Below are positions 16,818-28,187 of a DNA stretch of 46,632 nucleotides, one piece after another. Where the stretch lies: assembly GCF_902859855.1 (NCBI RefSeq), contig NZ_CADIKH010000050.1:1-46632 (forward strand). The letters run 5' to 3'. A program made the translations under genes and the position numbers. The notes under the pieces are model-generated. The model was given only the letters and a program-made list of their open reading frames with translations, ran no database searches and was not told where the DNA came from. Numbering within the stretch: position 1 is the stretch's first letter; each line of letters starts with the position of its first letter. Source of the DNA: Paraburkholderia humisilvae (lineage in GTDB: Bacteria; Pseudomonadota; Gammaproteobacteria; Burkholderiales; Burkholderiaceae).

Positions 16818-18110
16818 GTGGCACGCATGCCACTGCCGGCCAGCACTGTCGAAACGCAAGGAGAAACGGCGGGCCGCCGCACACGCCGCCGCGCGACCAG
16901 CATGCAAACCCTGACGACCAACGACGCCGCGCACCGTGACGATCGCGAACCGCTGTGGACGCTATTCCGGGTGGTATTCGGACTGTCCGCACTGTCGTGG
17001 GGCGGCCTCGCGCTGATGGCGCAACTGGAGAATCACTATGTTGAGCGAGAGGCGAGACTCTCGCGCCTCGCGTTTTCCGATCTGATCGCGCTTGCGTGGA
17101 TGGTGCCAGGCCCGGTCGGCTGCAACGTCGCTATTCAGCTTGGCCATGCATTGCGCGGCCGCGCCGGCGCGTGGATCGCCGGCATTGCGAGCGTGCTGCC
17201 GTTCTTTGTGCTAATGACCGTATTTGCGATTTTCTATCGGACGCCGCTCGTGCGCGCCGCCGCGTCCCGGACACTGCTCAATCACTTCAATGTCGTGCTC
17301 GCGACGCTGATCGCGGTCACCTGGTACAAGCAGACCCGCACGCTGGTGCGCGCACCGCTCGAATGGTGCGCGGCGGTGCTGGGCTGCGCCGTGCTGTTCT
17401 ATGCGCATAGCGCCGCCGCGTATGTCGCGATGCTCGGCGCCGCGTTCGCCGCCGGCTGGCTAAGCAGCTCGGTGCGTGGCAAGCGCCTCACGACGTCGAT
17501 CACCGCGAACGACTGGCGGCTGCTCGTCACGCTCACGCTTCTTGTCGCGCTGTTCGCATTGCCGCTGCCGCATCGCTACGAACTCGCGCTATTGTGGCCG
17601 CGGCTCGCGGGCGCCGGCATGACGCTGTTCGGCGGCGGGTTTTCCGCGCTGCCGGTGCTCAAGACGCTATTCGTCACCCCCGCCACCGGCCTCTCCGATA
17701 GCGACTTCACGCTCGCCTTTTCGCTATCGCCGCTCTCGCCCGGGCCGCTGCTGAACGTCGTACCGTTCTTCGGCTATCTGATCGACGGCTGGCCCGGCGC
17801 ACTGATCGCGACGCTCGCGCTGTTCGTGCCGTCCGGCTGCCTCGCGGTGCTCGCCCAACGGCATCTGCATCAATTGCGCGCGCATCCGCGCTTCGAAAGC
17901 GGCATGCGCGTGTTGCGCGCGGCCACCACCGCATTTCTCGCGCTCGCGGTGCTGCGCATCGCGCGGTACGTGCCCTTCGAGCCCGTCTATCTCGCGACCG
18001 CGTTGTTTTCGGCGATGTGCTTCGCGAAGCTGAAACTGCCGGTGTATATCGTCTATGGAACGGTCGCGCTCGCGTGCGCAGCGTGGCTGGTGTCCGGACA
18101 TCCGCTGTGA
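16818..18110 (+). CDS. CHR-family (chromate transporter-like) membrane protein
   Basis: This protein of up to 430 residues has two homologous halves. The first carries F-G-L-S-A-L-S-W-G-G-L-A, the second L-F-G-G-G-F-S-A-L-P-V-L. Each is followed by a P-G-P motif (V-P-G-P-V-G-C-N-V-A and L-S-P-G-P-L-L-N-V). This is the layout of long-chain CHR transporters such as ChrA, which export chromate; other members may carry different anions. The start is uncertain: GTG at 16818, ATG at 16827 or ATG at 16902 are possible, and the segment before 16902 is poorly conserved-looking. AAGGAG near 16858 is not followed by a usable start. Its first helices contain V-V-F-G-L-S and A-L-A-W-M-V-P. Confidence 0.8.
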   Translation: MARMPLPASTVETQGETAGRRTRRRATSMQTLTTNDAAHRDDREPLWTLFRVVFGLSALSWGGLALMAQLENHYVEREARLSRLAFSDLIALAWMVPGPVGCNVAIQLGHALRGRAGAWIAGIASVLPFFVLMTVFAIFYRTPLVRAAASRTLLNHFNVVLATLIAVTWYKQTRTLVRAPLEWCAAVLGCAVLFYAHSAAAYVAMLGAAFAAGWLSSSVRGKRLTTSITANDWRLLVTLTLLVALFALPLPHRYELALLWPRLAGAGMTLFGGGFSALPVLKTLFVTPATGLSDSDFTLAFSLSPLSPGPLLNVVPFFGYLIDGWPGALIATLALFVPSGCLAVLAQRHLHQLRAHPRFESGMRVLRAATTAFLALAVLRIARYVPFEPVYLATALFSAMCFAKLKLPVYIVYGTVALACAAWLVSGHPL

Positions 18111-18197
18111 GCGTGCCTTTGCAACACTTCAGTGCAAATACGTGACGAAACCGGGAATACGCGGCCCATTCAGGTGTTTTAAAGGAGACTTGCCTGA

Positions 18198-18218
18198 ATG
18201 TCCGAGGGCCGCACATGA
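18198..18218 (+). other. possible six-codon leader reading frame before the condensation-fold gene
   Basis: AAAGGAG at 18181-18187 lies ten bases before an ATG at 18198 that opens a six-codon frame ending in TGA at 18216-18218. That stop overlaps the ATG of the next gene in the classic ATGA arrangement. A weaker GAGGG site inside the leader lies about six bases before the main start. The arrangement suggests translational coupling, but it may be chance. Confidence 0.35.
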
Positions 18219-19504
18219 CCGATTTGATTACCCGCGACGATACGTCGATCCGACCCGGCAAAACGCTGCGCATGCTGGGCGTATTCGAAGAGTACTTCTG
18301 GCTGCTGCAGCAGCGCTTGCCACGCACGATCGTCGTGGCCACCGAGGTGCAGGGGCGAACCACGGTCGAGCAATGGCGTGCCGCGCTCGGCGCGGTGCAA
18401 GCGCACCACACGATTCTATCGGCGCGCATTCGTCAGAAGCCTGGCTTGCGGCCGTGCTTCGAGTTCGTCCCGAACGCGCCGCTCGCGCTGAAAGTCGTGC
18501 CGAGTGAGTCCGGCACCCGACTGTTCGAACTGATCTCCGCCGAGCTGGCGACGCGCTTTGTACCCGATGACGCATTGCTGCGCGTATCGATCCTGTACAG
18601 CCGGGACCGCACGACGCTCGTGCTCGGCGCCGATCACGCCGCGCTCGACGGCCCATCGCTGATCCTGCTGATTCGCGACCTGGTGCGCGCGCTGGCCGGA
18701 GAAGCGCTCGGTAGTCCGCGCGCGATGCCGCCGTCGCACGATCAGTTGCTCGGGCTGCGTACCAGCGACCAATATGCGTTCGCGACGCTGTCCCGTACGG
18801 CACGCGACGAGCAACGGCACGGATTGCAACCCATGGCCGACGCAACGCTTGCCGCGGACCATGAACAACCGCTGCTTCAGCAGATCTGGCTCGAGCCGTC
18901 GGTGTCCGCGCTGGTTGCACGGCATGCGCGCAACCAACAGGCCACCGTACACGGCGCGCTGTGCGCCGCCGTGATGCTCGCCGGACGCGCGCTGTCGCGA
19001 TCGTGGCGGGACAATACCGTCCGTTGCTCAAGCTCGATCGACTCGCGTGCGCTGTTTGGCGCGAACGAGCAACTCGGAGTCTTTGAAGCGCAGCGCTGCA
19101 CGGAGCTCGAACCGTTGACTCCGCCGTCCTTCTGGGAGGTGGCGCGCACCGTCACGCAGAACCTTGCGGTACGCACGTCCGCAGTCGAGTCCGCCGGCGG
19201 TTTCTCCACGCCGGTGCTCGATATGATCTCGGCCGGCGCCGACCCGGACCAGCTCGTGATTAGCAACCGCCAACGCGCGCCAACGCTGCGCATCGACAAC
19301 TATGGGCAGTTGGCCATTCCGTCGGAGTACGGGCGCTTGCGCGTCAAATGGGTGACGCCTGCCGCGATGCATGGCGCGCCGCATACGCAGAGCCTCTCGG
19401 TTGCGAGCGTCGATGGGTTGCTGTGCATCACCAATGTCAGCGCCGAACCGGTGCCGTCACTGCTTGGCAACGCGCGGCGCCTGCTGCTCGCACAACTGGG
19501 CTGA
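18215..19504 (+). CDS. stand-alone condensation-domain/acyltransferase-fold protein
   Basis: This 429-residue protein has the fold signature of the chloramphenicol acetyltransferase/NRPS condensation superfamily. The active motif is D-H-A-A-L-D-G at residues 140-146, where H141, D145 and G146 match the HHxxxDG motif except for its first His. An N-terminal segment with R-M-L-G-V-F-E-E-Y and a later D-S-R-A-L-F typical of the bridging region support this. Such stand-alone proteins (for example PapA-like acyltransferases) join an acyl donor to an alcohol or amine. No carrier protein or adenylation gene is nearby. It begins about 100 bases after the CHR-type gene, with a good AAAGGAG upstream. 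Confidence 0.78.
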   Translation: MTDLITRDDTSIRPGKTLRMLGVFEEYFWLLQQRLPRTIVVATEVQGRTTVEQWRAALGAVQAHHTILSARIRQKPGLRPCFEFVPNAPLALKVVPSESGTRLFELISAELATRFVPDDALLRVSILYSRDRTTLVLGADHAALDGPSLILLIRDLVRALAGEALGSPRAMPPSHDQLLGLRTSDQYAFATLSRTARDEQRHGLQPMADATLAADHEQPLLQQIWLEPSVSALVARHARNQQATVHGALCAAVMLAGRALSRSWRDNTVRCSSSIDSRALFGANEQLGVFEAQRCTELEPLTPPSFWEVARTVTQNLAVRTSAVESAGGFSTPVLDMISAGADPDQLVISNRQRAPTLRIDNYGQLAIPSEYGRLRVKWVTPAAMHGAPHTQSLSVASVDGLLCITNVSAEPVPSLLGNARRLLLAQLG

Positions 19505-19525
19505 ACAGGCGAGCGAGGCGCTCAC

Positions 19526-19984
19526 TCAAAACCCGCGCGACATTACCGCGACGCCGATCGTCACCACGCCGAGCACCAGATTCACGATGACGAGCCGCCG
19601 CACGGTCGCGACCGCATTCGCGCCGTCCGGCCACTTCTGCGCCTGCACGGCGCGGCGGATGCGCGGAAACACCGCAAAGCGGATGTGTCCGAAAATCAGC
19701 ATCATCACAATGCCGAAACCGGCCATCGTATGCAGCGGCCATGACGCATGTGCGCCGCCGTACTGCGATAGCAGGAAACCGCCGGACAGCAGAATCACGA
19801 TCACGGACACGCCGACCCAGTTGAAGAACCGCGCGAAGACCGACTCCCACAGCGGCAGCCTCAACTGCGGCGACAGGTCGCCGAGCGCAGGCCGCAGGCA
19901 GAAATTGGCGAACACCATGCCGCCGATCCAGACGGCGACGCCAAGCAGGTGGAGAAAGAGCGCGATTTCGATCGCTTTGGTCAT
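19526..19984 (-). CDS. CopD-family inner-membrane protein
   Basis: This 152-residue protein has four predicted helices and resembles the CopD/YebZ-like domain. It starts E-I-A-L-F-L-H-L-L-G-V-A-V-W-I-G-G-M with a conserved His in the first helix, has A-S-W-P-L-H-T-M-A-G near residue 80, and ends with a helix rich in Val and Ile. CopD proteins take part in copper handling, but short stand-alone versions are of unknown role, perhaps binding haem or copper through their membrane histidines. The ATG at 19984 follows GGAAAACGAATG-type sequence. It converges with the condensation-fold gene, 21 bases away. Confidence 0.75.
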   Translation of the reverse strand: MTKAIEIALFLHLLGVAVWIGGMVFANFCLRPALGDLSPQLRLPLWESVFARFFNWVGVSVIVILLSGGFLLSQYGGAHASWPLHTMAGFGIVMMLIFGHIRFAVFPRIRRAVQAQKWPDGANAVATVRRLVIVNLVLGVVTIGVAVMSRGF

Positions 19985-20287
19985 TCGTTTTCCTTTGTCG
20001 TATCGGTGCGGTGGCCAGGTTGCGCGTTCGACCGCCCGCGTGCCACGCAGTTCATCGCGCGATGCATTGCGATGCGTTGTGATACGTCGCGATGGCTGCG
20101 GCGGGTCCGCGGCGAATCGAGCAGCCTCGTTCCCGTACGAGGCATTGTTCGAACCTGTGCGCTGATAACAGTTGCGGCGTGCCGCGCATTCCGTCGAATA
20201 CGCGAGACACGCCTCCTTTGTATCCGTGCTTTGTATCGTTATCCGTACCGGTTCAGCGCGGCTGCCGGGCCGCCCTTCCCGCTGGCC
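19985..20287. other. 303-bp gap between the CopD-like gene and parC
   Basis: The stretch lies downstream of parC and upstream of the CopD-like gene, both on the minus strand. It contains short GCGATG-type repeats at about 20057-20095 but no convincing reading frame or strong hairpin. It presumably holds the promoter of the CopD-like gene. Confidence 0.45.
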
Positions 20288-22609
<2,322 letters not shown>

Positions 22610-22694
22610 CTGGATTCCGTGTCCGTGTTGCCTGCGCGCGTAGCGCCGTACGCTGCGTCAGGTGCTACGCCGCGTGCGCGCCTTTGCGTCAGGC

Positions 22695-24689
22695 TCAAAT
22701 ATCCGCTTCGACTTCGTTGCCCTTTTCTTCGAGCCAGCTGCGCCGCGATGCCGCTTCGCCTTTGCCCATCAGCATCGTCATGCGCGCGACGGTGGCATCG
22801 AAATCGAGCTCGCCCAGCGCAACCGGCGACAGACGCCGCGTGTCCGGGTTCATCGTCGTGTCCCACAACTGCTCGGCGCTCATTTCGCCCAGGCCCTTGA
22901 AGCGGCTGATCGTCCACTGCGTTTCGCGCAAACCGTCCTTGCGCAGCTTGTCGAGAATCGCTTCGAGCTCGCCGTCATCGAGCGCGTACAGCTTCTGCGC
23001 GGGCTTTTTGCCACGCGCCGGCGCGTCGACGCGAAACAGCGGCGGCCGCGCGACATGCACATTGCCGCGTTCGATCAGTTGCGGGAAGTGCTTGAAGAAC
23101 AATGTGAGCAGCAGCACCTGGATATGCGCGCCGTCGACGTCCGCATCCGACAGGATGCAGATCTTGCCGTAACGCAGATTCGACAGGTCGACGGTGTCGT
23201 CCGGGTTGTGCGGATCGACGCCGATCGCCACCGAGATGTCGTGCACCTCGTTGTTTGCAAACAGACGATCGCGCTCGGTTTCCCATGTGTTGAGCACTTT
23301 GCCGCGTAACGGCAGGATCGCCTGGAATTCCTTGTCGCGGCCCATCTTCGCGGAACCACCCGCGGAGTCGCCTTCGACGAGGAAAAGTTCGTTGCGCTCG
23401 AGGTCCGTCGATTCGCAGTCGGTCAGCTTGCCGGGCAGCACCGCGACACCGGAGCTCTTGCGCTTTTCGACCTTCTGGCCGGCACGCGTGCGCGCCTGTG
23501 CCTGCTTGATGACCAGATCGGCAAGCTTTTTGCCGTGCTCGACGTGCTGGTTCAACCACAGTTCGAGCGCGGGGCGTGCGAACGACGACACCAGCTTGAC
23601 CGCGTCGCGGCTATTCAGGCGCTCCTTGATCTGACCTTGGAACTGCGGATCGAGGACCTTCGCCGACAGCACGAACGACACGCGCGCGAACACGTCTTCC
23701 GCCAGCAGCTTGACGCCTTTGGGCTGCAGGCCATGCAGCTCGACGAAGCTCTTGACCGCCTGAAAAAGGCCGTCGCGCAAACCCGCTTCGTGCGTGCCGC
23801 CCGCAGGCGTCGGGATCAGGTTCACATACGACTCGCGTGTGAGCGGCCCTTCCTCGCTCCACGCGACGACCCACGCGGCGCCTTCGCCCTCGGCAAAGGT
23901 CTCCTCGTTCGAGCGCGAGCTTTCCGCATAGCGCTCGCCTTCGAAAAGCGGGATCAGCAGGTCGCTGCCCGCCATGCCTTCGAGCAGATAGCCGCGCAGA
24001 CCGTCCTGGTACTGCCAGCTTTGCCGCTCACCGGTCTTTTCGTTGACGAGCACGACTTCGACGCCCGGCAGCAGCACCGCTTTCGAACGCAGCAGACGTT
24101 GCAGTTCGCCGACCGGGACATTGGGTGAGTCGAAGTATTTCGGGTTCGGCACGACGGTGACGCGTGTGCCGGACTTCTTTTCGCTCCGCTCGGCCGCGCG
24201 CACTTTGAGCGCCTTGACGACGTCGCCGTTCGCAAAGCCGAGGTCGGCGACCTTGCCGTCGCGCCAGACGGTGACGTCAAGGCTTGTTGACAGCGCATTC
24301 GTGACCGATACGCCGACGCCGTGCAGGCCGCCGGAGAACGTATACGCGCCGCCAGCGGCCTTGTCGAATTTGCCGCCCGCGTGCAGCCGCGTGAACACGA
24401 TCTCGACGACCGGCACGCCTTCCTCGGGGTGCAGGCCGAACGGAATGCCGCGGCCATCGTCGTCAACGGAGACTGACTGGTCGGCGTGCAGCGTGACGGT
24501 GATCTGCTTGCCGAAGCCGCCGAGCGCTTCGTCCGACGAGTTGTCGATGACTTCCTGAATGATGTGCAGCGGATTCTCGGTGCGCGTATACATGCCGGGC
24601 CGCTGCTTGACCGGCTCGAGGCCCTTGAGCACCTTGATCGACGCTTCGCTATACCCAGCGTTTGCAGCGTTTGACTTCTTCGTAGACAT
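22695..24689 (-). CDS. parE: DNA topoisomerase IV subunit B
   Basis: This 664-residue protein is the ATPase subunit of topoisomerase IV. The N-terminal GHKL domain has I-Q-E-V-I-D-N-S-S-D-E-A near residue 45, D-D-G-R-G-I-P-F near 77 and G-L-H-G-V-G near 119. The TOPRIM domain has the acidic E-G-D-S-A-G-G-S-A and a later D-A-D-V-D-G-A-H-I metal-binding site. It ends K-G-L-G-E-M followed by the short tail typical of ParE. It acts with ParC in the cytoplasm to unlink chromosomes using ATP. The upstream region holds inverted repeats resembling DnaA boxes. Confidence 0.97.
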   Translation of the reverse strand: MSTKKSNAANAGYSEASIKVLKGLEPVKQRPGMYTRTENPLHIIQEVIDNSSDEALGGFGKQITVTLHADQSVSVDDDGRGIPFGLHPEEGVPVVEIVFTRLHAGGKFDKAAGGAYTFSGGLHGVGVSVTNALSTSLDVTVWRDGKVADLGFANGDVVKALKVRAAERSEKKSGTRVTVVPNPKYFDSPNVPVGELQRLLRSKAVLLPGVEVVLVNEKTGERQSWQYQDGLRGYLLEGMAGSDLLIPLFEGERYAESSRSNEETFAEGEGAAWVVAWSEEGPLTRESYVNLIPTPAGGTHEAGLRDGLFQAVKSFVELHGLQPKGVKLLAEDVFARVSFVLSAKVLDPQFQGQIKERLNSRDAVKLVSSFARPALELWLNQHVEHGKKLADLVIKQAQARTRAGQKVEKRKSSGVAVLPGKLTDCESTDLERNELFLVEGDSAGGSAKMGRDKEFQAILPLRGKVLNTWETERDRLFANNEVHDISVAIGVDPHNPDDTVDLSNLRYGKICILSDADVDGAHIQVLLLTLFFKHFPQLIERGNVHVARPPLFRVDAPARGKKPAQKLYALDDGELEAILDKLRKDGLRETQWTISRFKGLGEMSAEQLWDTTMNPDTRRLSPVALGELDFDATVARMTMLMGKGEAASRRSWLEEKGNEVEADI

Positions 24690-25060
24690 GGCTTGCTCGG
24701 ATCCGTCGGTTCATCGTTGTCCACAAGTCCTGTGGACATCTGCGTGGACAATGCGTTGAATCTTCAAAAAAAGCGAAACGAAACAACGGAATGGAACGGT
24801 TGCCCGACATACGGGCAGTGTGACTGCCTGCGTTGTGGCCCGCCCGCTGCGCCTGCAAACGCCCATGGAGCGGCGCATGCAGGGTGCCGCGGTCCGCAGC
24901 AGATTCGCGGGTATTGTACTGATTTCAATGCGCGCAGCAATTTGGAATGGACAGGATTAGCTGTTTGGGGGAGGCTGCGCGTGTCATTGTGATGTTTTTT
25001 CTTCACGCTTCCTTACCTTTCGCGTGTTCCACCTCCCGCCGTTGCTACTTTCCGCCTTTG
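24690..25060. other. 371-bp gap with parE leader and inverted repeats
   Basis: The gap separates uup (ending at 25061) from parE, both on the minus strand. It should hold the uup terminator and the parE promoter. Directly beside the parE start is a cluster of TGTCCAC-type repeats at 24717-24751. Near the uup end, the 12-mer TTGCTACTTTCC occurs twice (about 25043-25071). No convincing gene was seen. Confidence 0.5.
24717..24751. repeat. cluster of three DnaA-box-like sites upstream of parE
   Basis: TTGTCCACA (plus strand, 24717-24725), ATGTCCACA (minus strand, 24731-24739) and TTGTCCACG (minus strand, 24743-24751) each resemble the DnaA box TTATCCACA with one or two changes. The first two form a perfect 8-bp inverted repeat with a five-base loop at 24718-24738. 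They lie 28 to 62 bases upstream of the parE start. This could be a DnaA site, another regulator's operator, or a hairpin in the leader RNA. Confidence 0.5.
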
Positions 25061-26986
25061 CTACTTTCCTTTACTCTCCAGTTCATCCCACCGCTCCAGC
25101 GCCGCCATCAATTCCTCATCGATCTGCGCGTAACGCTGCGTGAGGCGCGCGCCTTCCTGCGCATCCTTCGTGAAGATCGAGCCGTCCTCCAGCTGAGCGG
25201 CGATGGTCTTCTGCTCGCCTTCGAGCGCCGCGATCTGTCCGAGCAGCGCTTCCAGTTCGCGCTGCTCCTTGTACGACAGTTTCACCGACCGTTGAGCATT
25301 GCGGCCTGCGGCGCTGTCCTTCGGCGCGGCGTCCTTCACCGGTTCCTTCGGCGCGTCGCGTTGCGCGAGTTGCTCCGCACGATCGCGTTGTGTCTGCCAG
25401 TCGGTAAAGCCGCCGACATATTCACGCCACTTGCCCTCGCCTTCCGACGCGATCACCGACGTGACGACATTGTCCAGAAACGCGCGGTCATGGCTCACGA
25501 GCAGCACCGTGCCCTCGTAGTCGGTCAGCAGTTCTTCAAGCAACTCGAGGGTCGGGATGTCGAGATCGTTGGTCGGTTCGTCGAGCACCAGCACGTTCGC
25601 CGGACGCGCGAACAGGCGCGCGAGCAGCAGCCGGTTGCGCTCGCCGCCCGACAACGACGTCACCGGTGAGCGGGCGCGCTCCGGCGCAAACAGAAAGTCG
25701 CCGAGATAGCTCATCACGTGCTTCTTCGCACCGTTAATCTCAACCCAGTCGCTGCCTGGGCTGATCGTATCGGCGAGACTTTTTTCCTGATCCAGTTGCG
25801 CGCGCATCTGATCGAAATACGCGACCTGCGGGTTCGTGCCGACCCGCACGCGCCCTTCGTCGGGCTGCAGTTCGCCGAGAATCAGTTTGAGCAGCGTCGT
25901 CTTACCCGCGCCGTTCGGACCCACGAGACCGATCTTGTCGCCGCGCATCAGTGTCGCCGAGAAACGGTCGACGACCGTGCGCGCGCCGAAGCGCTTTGTC
26001 ACATCGGTCAATTCCGCGACGATCTTGCCGGACTTCTCGCCCTGCGCGACGTCGAGTTTCACATTGCCTTGCACATTGCGGCGCTCCGCGCGCTCATTGC
26101 GCATCTGCACGAGCCGCGCGATCCGGCCGACGCTACGCGTGCGGCGCGCTTCGACACCCTTACGAATCCACACTTCTTCCTGGGCGAGCAGCTTGTCGAA
26201 CTTCTCGTTTTCGACGCGTTCGACTTCGAGTTGCTGTGCCTTGCGTGTCTGATAGGCGGAGAAGTTGCCCGGGTAGGACAGCAGCCGGCCGCGGTCGAGC
26301 TCGACGATGCGCGTCGCGATGCGATCGAGAAACGCGCGATCGTGCGTGATGAACAGCAAACCCGCGCGTTGCGCGAGCAGCAGTTCTTCGAGCCAGCGGA
26401 TGCCGTCGAAGTCGAGGTGATTGGTCGGTTCGTCGAGCAGCAGGATGTCCGGCCGCATGACTAGCGCTTGCGCGAGCGCGACCCGCTTTTGCATGCCGCC
26501 CGACAGCGCGCCGACCTGCGCGTCGCCATCGAGGCCAATCTGCGCGAGCGTGGTGGACACGCGCATGCGCCAGTTCCACGCATCGGTGGCGTCGAGCGAC
26601 GATTGCAGCGTGTTCATCCGCGCGAGCAGCGCATCGTGTTGCGCGCCTTCCGGCGTCTCGGCGAGCGCGTGCGCGACCTTGTCGTATTCGCCGAGCAGGT
26701 CGCGCGCGTGGGCAAGGCCGCCCGCCACCGCGTCGAACACCGACGCGCCCGCTTCGAACTCGGGCTCCTGCGGCACGTACACGGTGACGAGATGGTGTTG
26801 ACGGGTGATCAGCCCGTCATCGGGCTTGGCAAGGTCAGCGACGATTTTCAGCAGCGATGACTTGCCTGCGCCATTGCGGCCGATCAAGCCGACACGCTCG
26901 CCGGCTTCGAGTGAAAAATCTGCGTGATCGAGTAACGCGACGTGGCCGAACGCGAGTTGCGCGCCGGTGATGGTGTAAAGCGACAT
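25061..26986 (-). CDS. uup: ABC-F ATPase Uup
   Basis: This 641-residue protein has two ATP-binding cassettes and no membrane segments. The first has Walker A G-R-N-G-A-G-K-S-S near residue 36 and signature L-S-G-G-M-Q-K-R. The second has G-P-N-G-A-G-K-T-T near 353 and L-S-G-G-E-R-N-R. A C-terminal charged coiled coil (about 550-641) with K-L-S-Y-K-E-Q-R-E-L matches the DNA-binding tail of Uup. Uup acts on the ribosome and at branched DNA, limiting precise excision of transposons and tandem repeat deletion in E. coli. The gene is monocistronic here. Confidence 0.92.
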   Translation of the reverse strand: MSLYTITGAQLAFGHVALLDHADFSLEAGERVGLIGRNGAGKSSLLKIVADLAKPDDGLITRQHHLVTVYVPQEPEFEAGASVFDAVAGGLAHARDLLGEYDKVAHALAETPEGAQHDALLARMNTLQSSLDATDAWNWRMRVSTTLAQIGLDGDAQVGALSGGMQKRVALAQALVMRPDILLLDEPTNHLDFDGIRWLEELLLAQRAGLLFITHDRAFLDRIATRIVELDRGRLLSYPGNFSAYQTRKAQQLEVERVENEKFDKLLAQEEVWIRKGVEARRTRSVGRIARLVQMRNERAERRNVQGNVKLDVAQGEKSGKIVAELTDVTKRFGARTVVDRFSATLMRGDKIGLVGPNGAGKTTLLKLILGELQPDEGRVRVGTNPQVAYFDQMRAQLDQEKSLADTISPGSDWVEINGAKKHVMSYLGDFLFAPERARSPVTSLSGGERNRLLLARLFARPANVLVLDEPTNDLDIPTLELLEELLTDYEGTVLLVSHDRAFLDNVVTSVIASEGEGKWREYVGGFTDWQTQRDRAEQLAQRDAPKEPVKDAAPKDSAAGRNAQRSVKLSYKEQRELEALLGQIAALEGEQKTIAAQLEDGSIFTKDAQEGARLTQRYAQIDEELMAALERWDELESKGK

Positions 26987-27245
26987 GAAAGAGAGGCCAA
27001 CCCTCGATGAGGCGAAACGCTCATTGTACCGGGCGGTTTGCGGCGTGCCTGCCGGACGGACGCGACGCGATAGCGACGGAGCTGCGGCGATGCGGGGCGC
27101 GGCCGGGATAACCGCAGACGCTACGCCCGCGTGTGACGCGTGCCCCGGCGCGAATGGGCGACGTCGGTGCGGTCGGTGCGTGCGATGGTAGGTTGGCCGT
27201 CATGCATTCCGTTGATTGGCCTGACACGCGTCACTTCATCTGCGA

Positions 27246-27650
27246 TTACTTCACGTGGACGGTGATCGTCTTGCTCCACTCAGGGCCGTACGAGCGATGT
27301 GCGCCGTCGCCGAATTGCAGCGTCAGCGTGTGGTCGCCGGGCGGCAGCGTGAGTTCCGTTTCGGTCTGCCCTTTGCCGAAGTGCAGCGACTTGTCGCTGA
27401 CCGGAATCACGGTGCCTTTCGGCACCGGCTGGCCGTCGATCAGCAGGTGGTGATGGCCGGTGCCTTCGGTCATCGTGCCGGCCGGCGCGATTTTCATCCC
27501 TTCGACTGCGAATTTCACCTGTACCGGATTGCTCACCGTCGCGCCGTCTTGCGGTTCGATAAACGATACGCCGTCGGCGGCGCGCGCGGCACCCGACGCG
27601 AGCAGCAGACCGGCGCATAGCGCGCCGGCCAACCATCTGTTCGTGAACAT
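27246..27650 (-). CDS. DUF4399 secreted protein
   Basis: This 134-residue protein starts with a signal peptide (residues 1-25, cleaved after A-R-A) and then a small beta domain of the DUF4399 family. Conserved features are F-I-E-P-Q-D-G-A near residue 30, E-G-T-G-H-H-H-L-L-I-D around 62-72 and a C-terminal L-x-L-P-P-G-D-H-T-L-x-L-Q-F-G-D-G. The triple His may bind metal, but the function is unknown. GGAGAACACG upstream supports ATG 27650. It is expected in the periplasm. Confidence 0.88.
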   Translation of the reverse strand: MFTNRWLAGALCAGLLLASGAARAADGVSFIEPQDGATVSNPVQVKFAVEGMKIAPAGTMTEGTGHHHLLIDGQPVPKGTVIPVSDKSLHFGKGQTETELTLPPGDHTLTLQFGDGAHRSYGPEWSKTITVHVK

Positions 27651-27904
27651 CGTGTTCTCCTTGAAGAAGCGGCCCGATACAGCGGCAAGTGGCTCGGAAG
27701 GACCGCGCTGTAAAGGATACACCGGTGATATGCGGGTTATACCGGCGCTGCGGCGTGCGCGAACTTCATCGTCGGAAATGCCAACACGGGTGCCGGATGC
27801 GACGCGATGTCCGCGAACGCGCACGTGATTTCCGGTAAAATTGTGGGTCGTCGCGCGTTCCCGGCCGAGCAAACGGGCAGCGCGTGGATCAAGCGTTTGA
27901 ACGG

Positions 27905-28102
27905 ATGGATGAGTGCGTCGTGAGTGAAGTCGTCGAATATAAGAGTTGGGTCTGTTTGATCTGCGGGTGGATCTATAACGAAGAAGAAGGATTGCCCGAA
28001 GATGGCATTGCGGCGGGCACCCGCTTCGCCGATATTCCCGAAGACTGGCGCTGCCCGTTGTGCGACGTGAGCAAGGCGGAGTTTGCTGTCGTCGAGTTTT
28101 GA
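27905..28102 (+). CDS. rubredoxin
   Basis: This protein of about 65 residues is a small iron carrier. It has the two cysteine knuckles W-V-C-L-I-C-G-W-I-Y and W-R-C-P-L-C-D-V, spaced as in rubredoxins, with the conserved acidic E-E-G-L-P-E-D-G between them. A single iron ion held by the four cysteines carries one electron in the cytoplasm. The start is uncertain: GTG 27884, ATG 27905 or GTG 27920 are all possible. ATG 27905 is a compromise, and rubredoxin homology begins only near 27929. It lies just upstream of the tRNA-Arg promoter. Confidence 0.92.
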   Translation: MDECVVSEVVEYKSWVCLICGWIYNEEEGLPEDGIAAGTRFADIPEDWRCPLCDVSKAEFAVVEF

Positions 28103-28120
28103 CGTCGCCGTAACGCGCCA

Positions 28121-28149
28121 TTCTCCGGCCAATTCAGCTTTGTTATACT
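28121..28149 (+). promoter_or_regulatory. probable sigma-70 promoter of tRNA-Arg
   Basis: TATACT at 28144-28149, preceded by TGT (an extended -10 of the T-G-T form), sits about 39 bases before the tRNA. A weak -35 (TTCTCC at 28121-28126) lies 17 bases upstream. The GC-rich segment just after the -10 is typical of stringently controlled stable-RNA promoters. Confidence 0.55.
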
Positions 28150-28187
28150 CTGCCCCCTGCGGCCTACGTTGCGCCGTGCAAGGTCCT

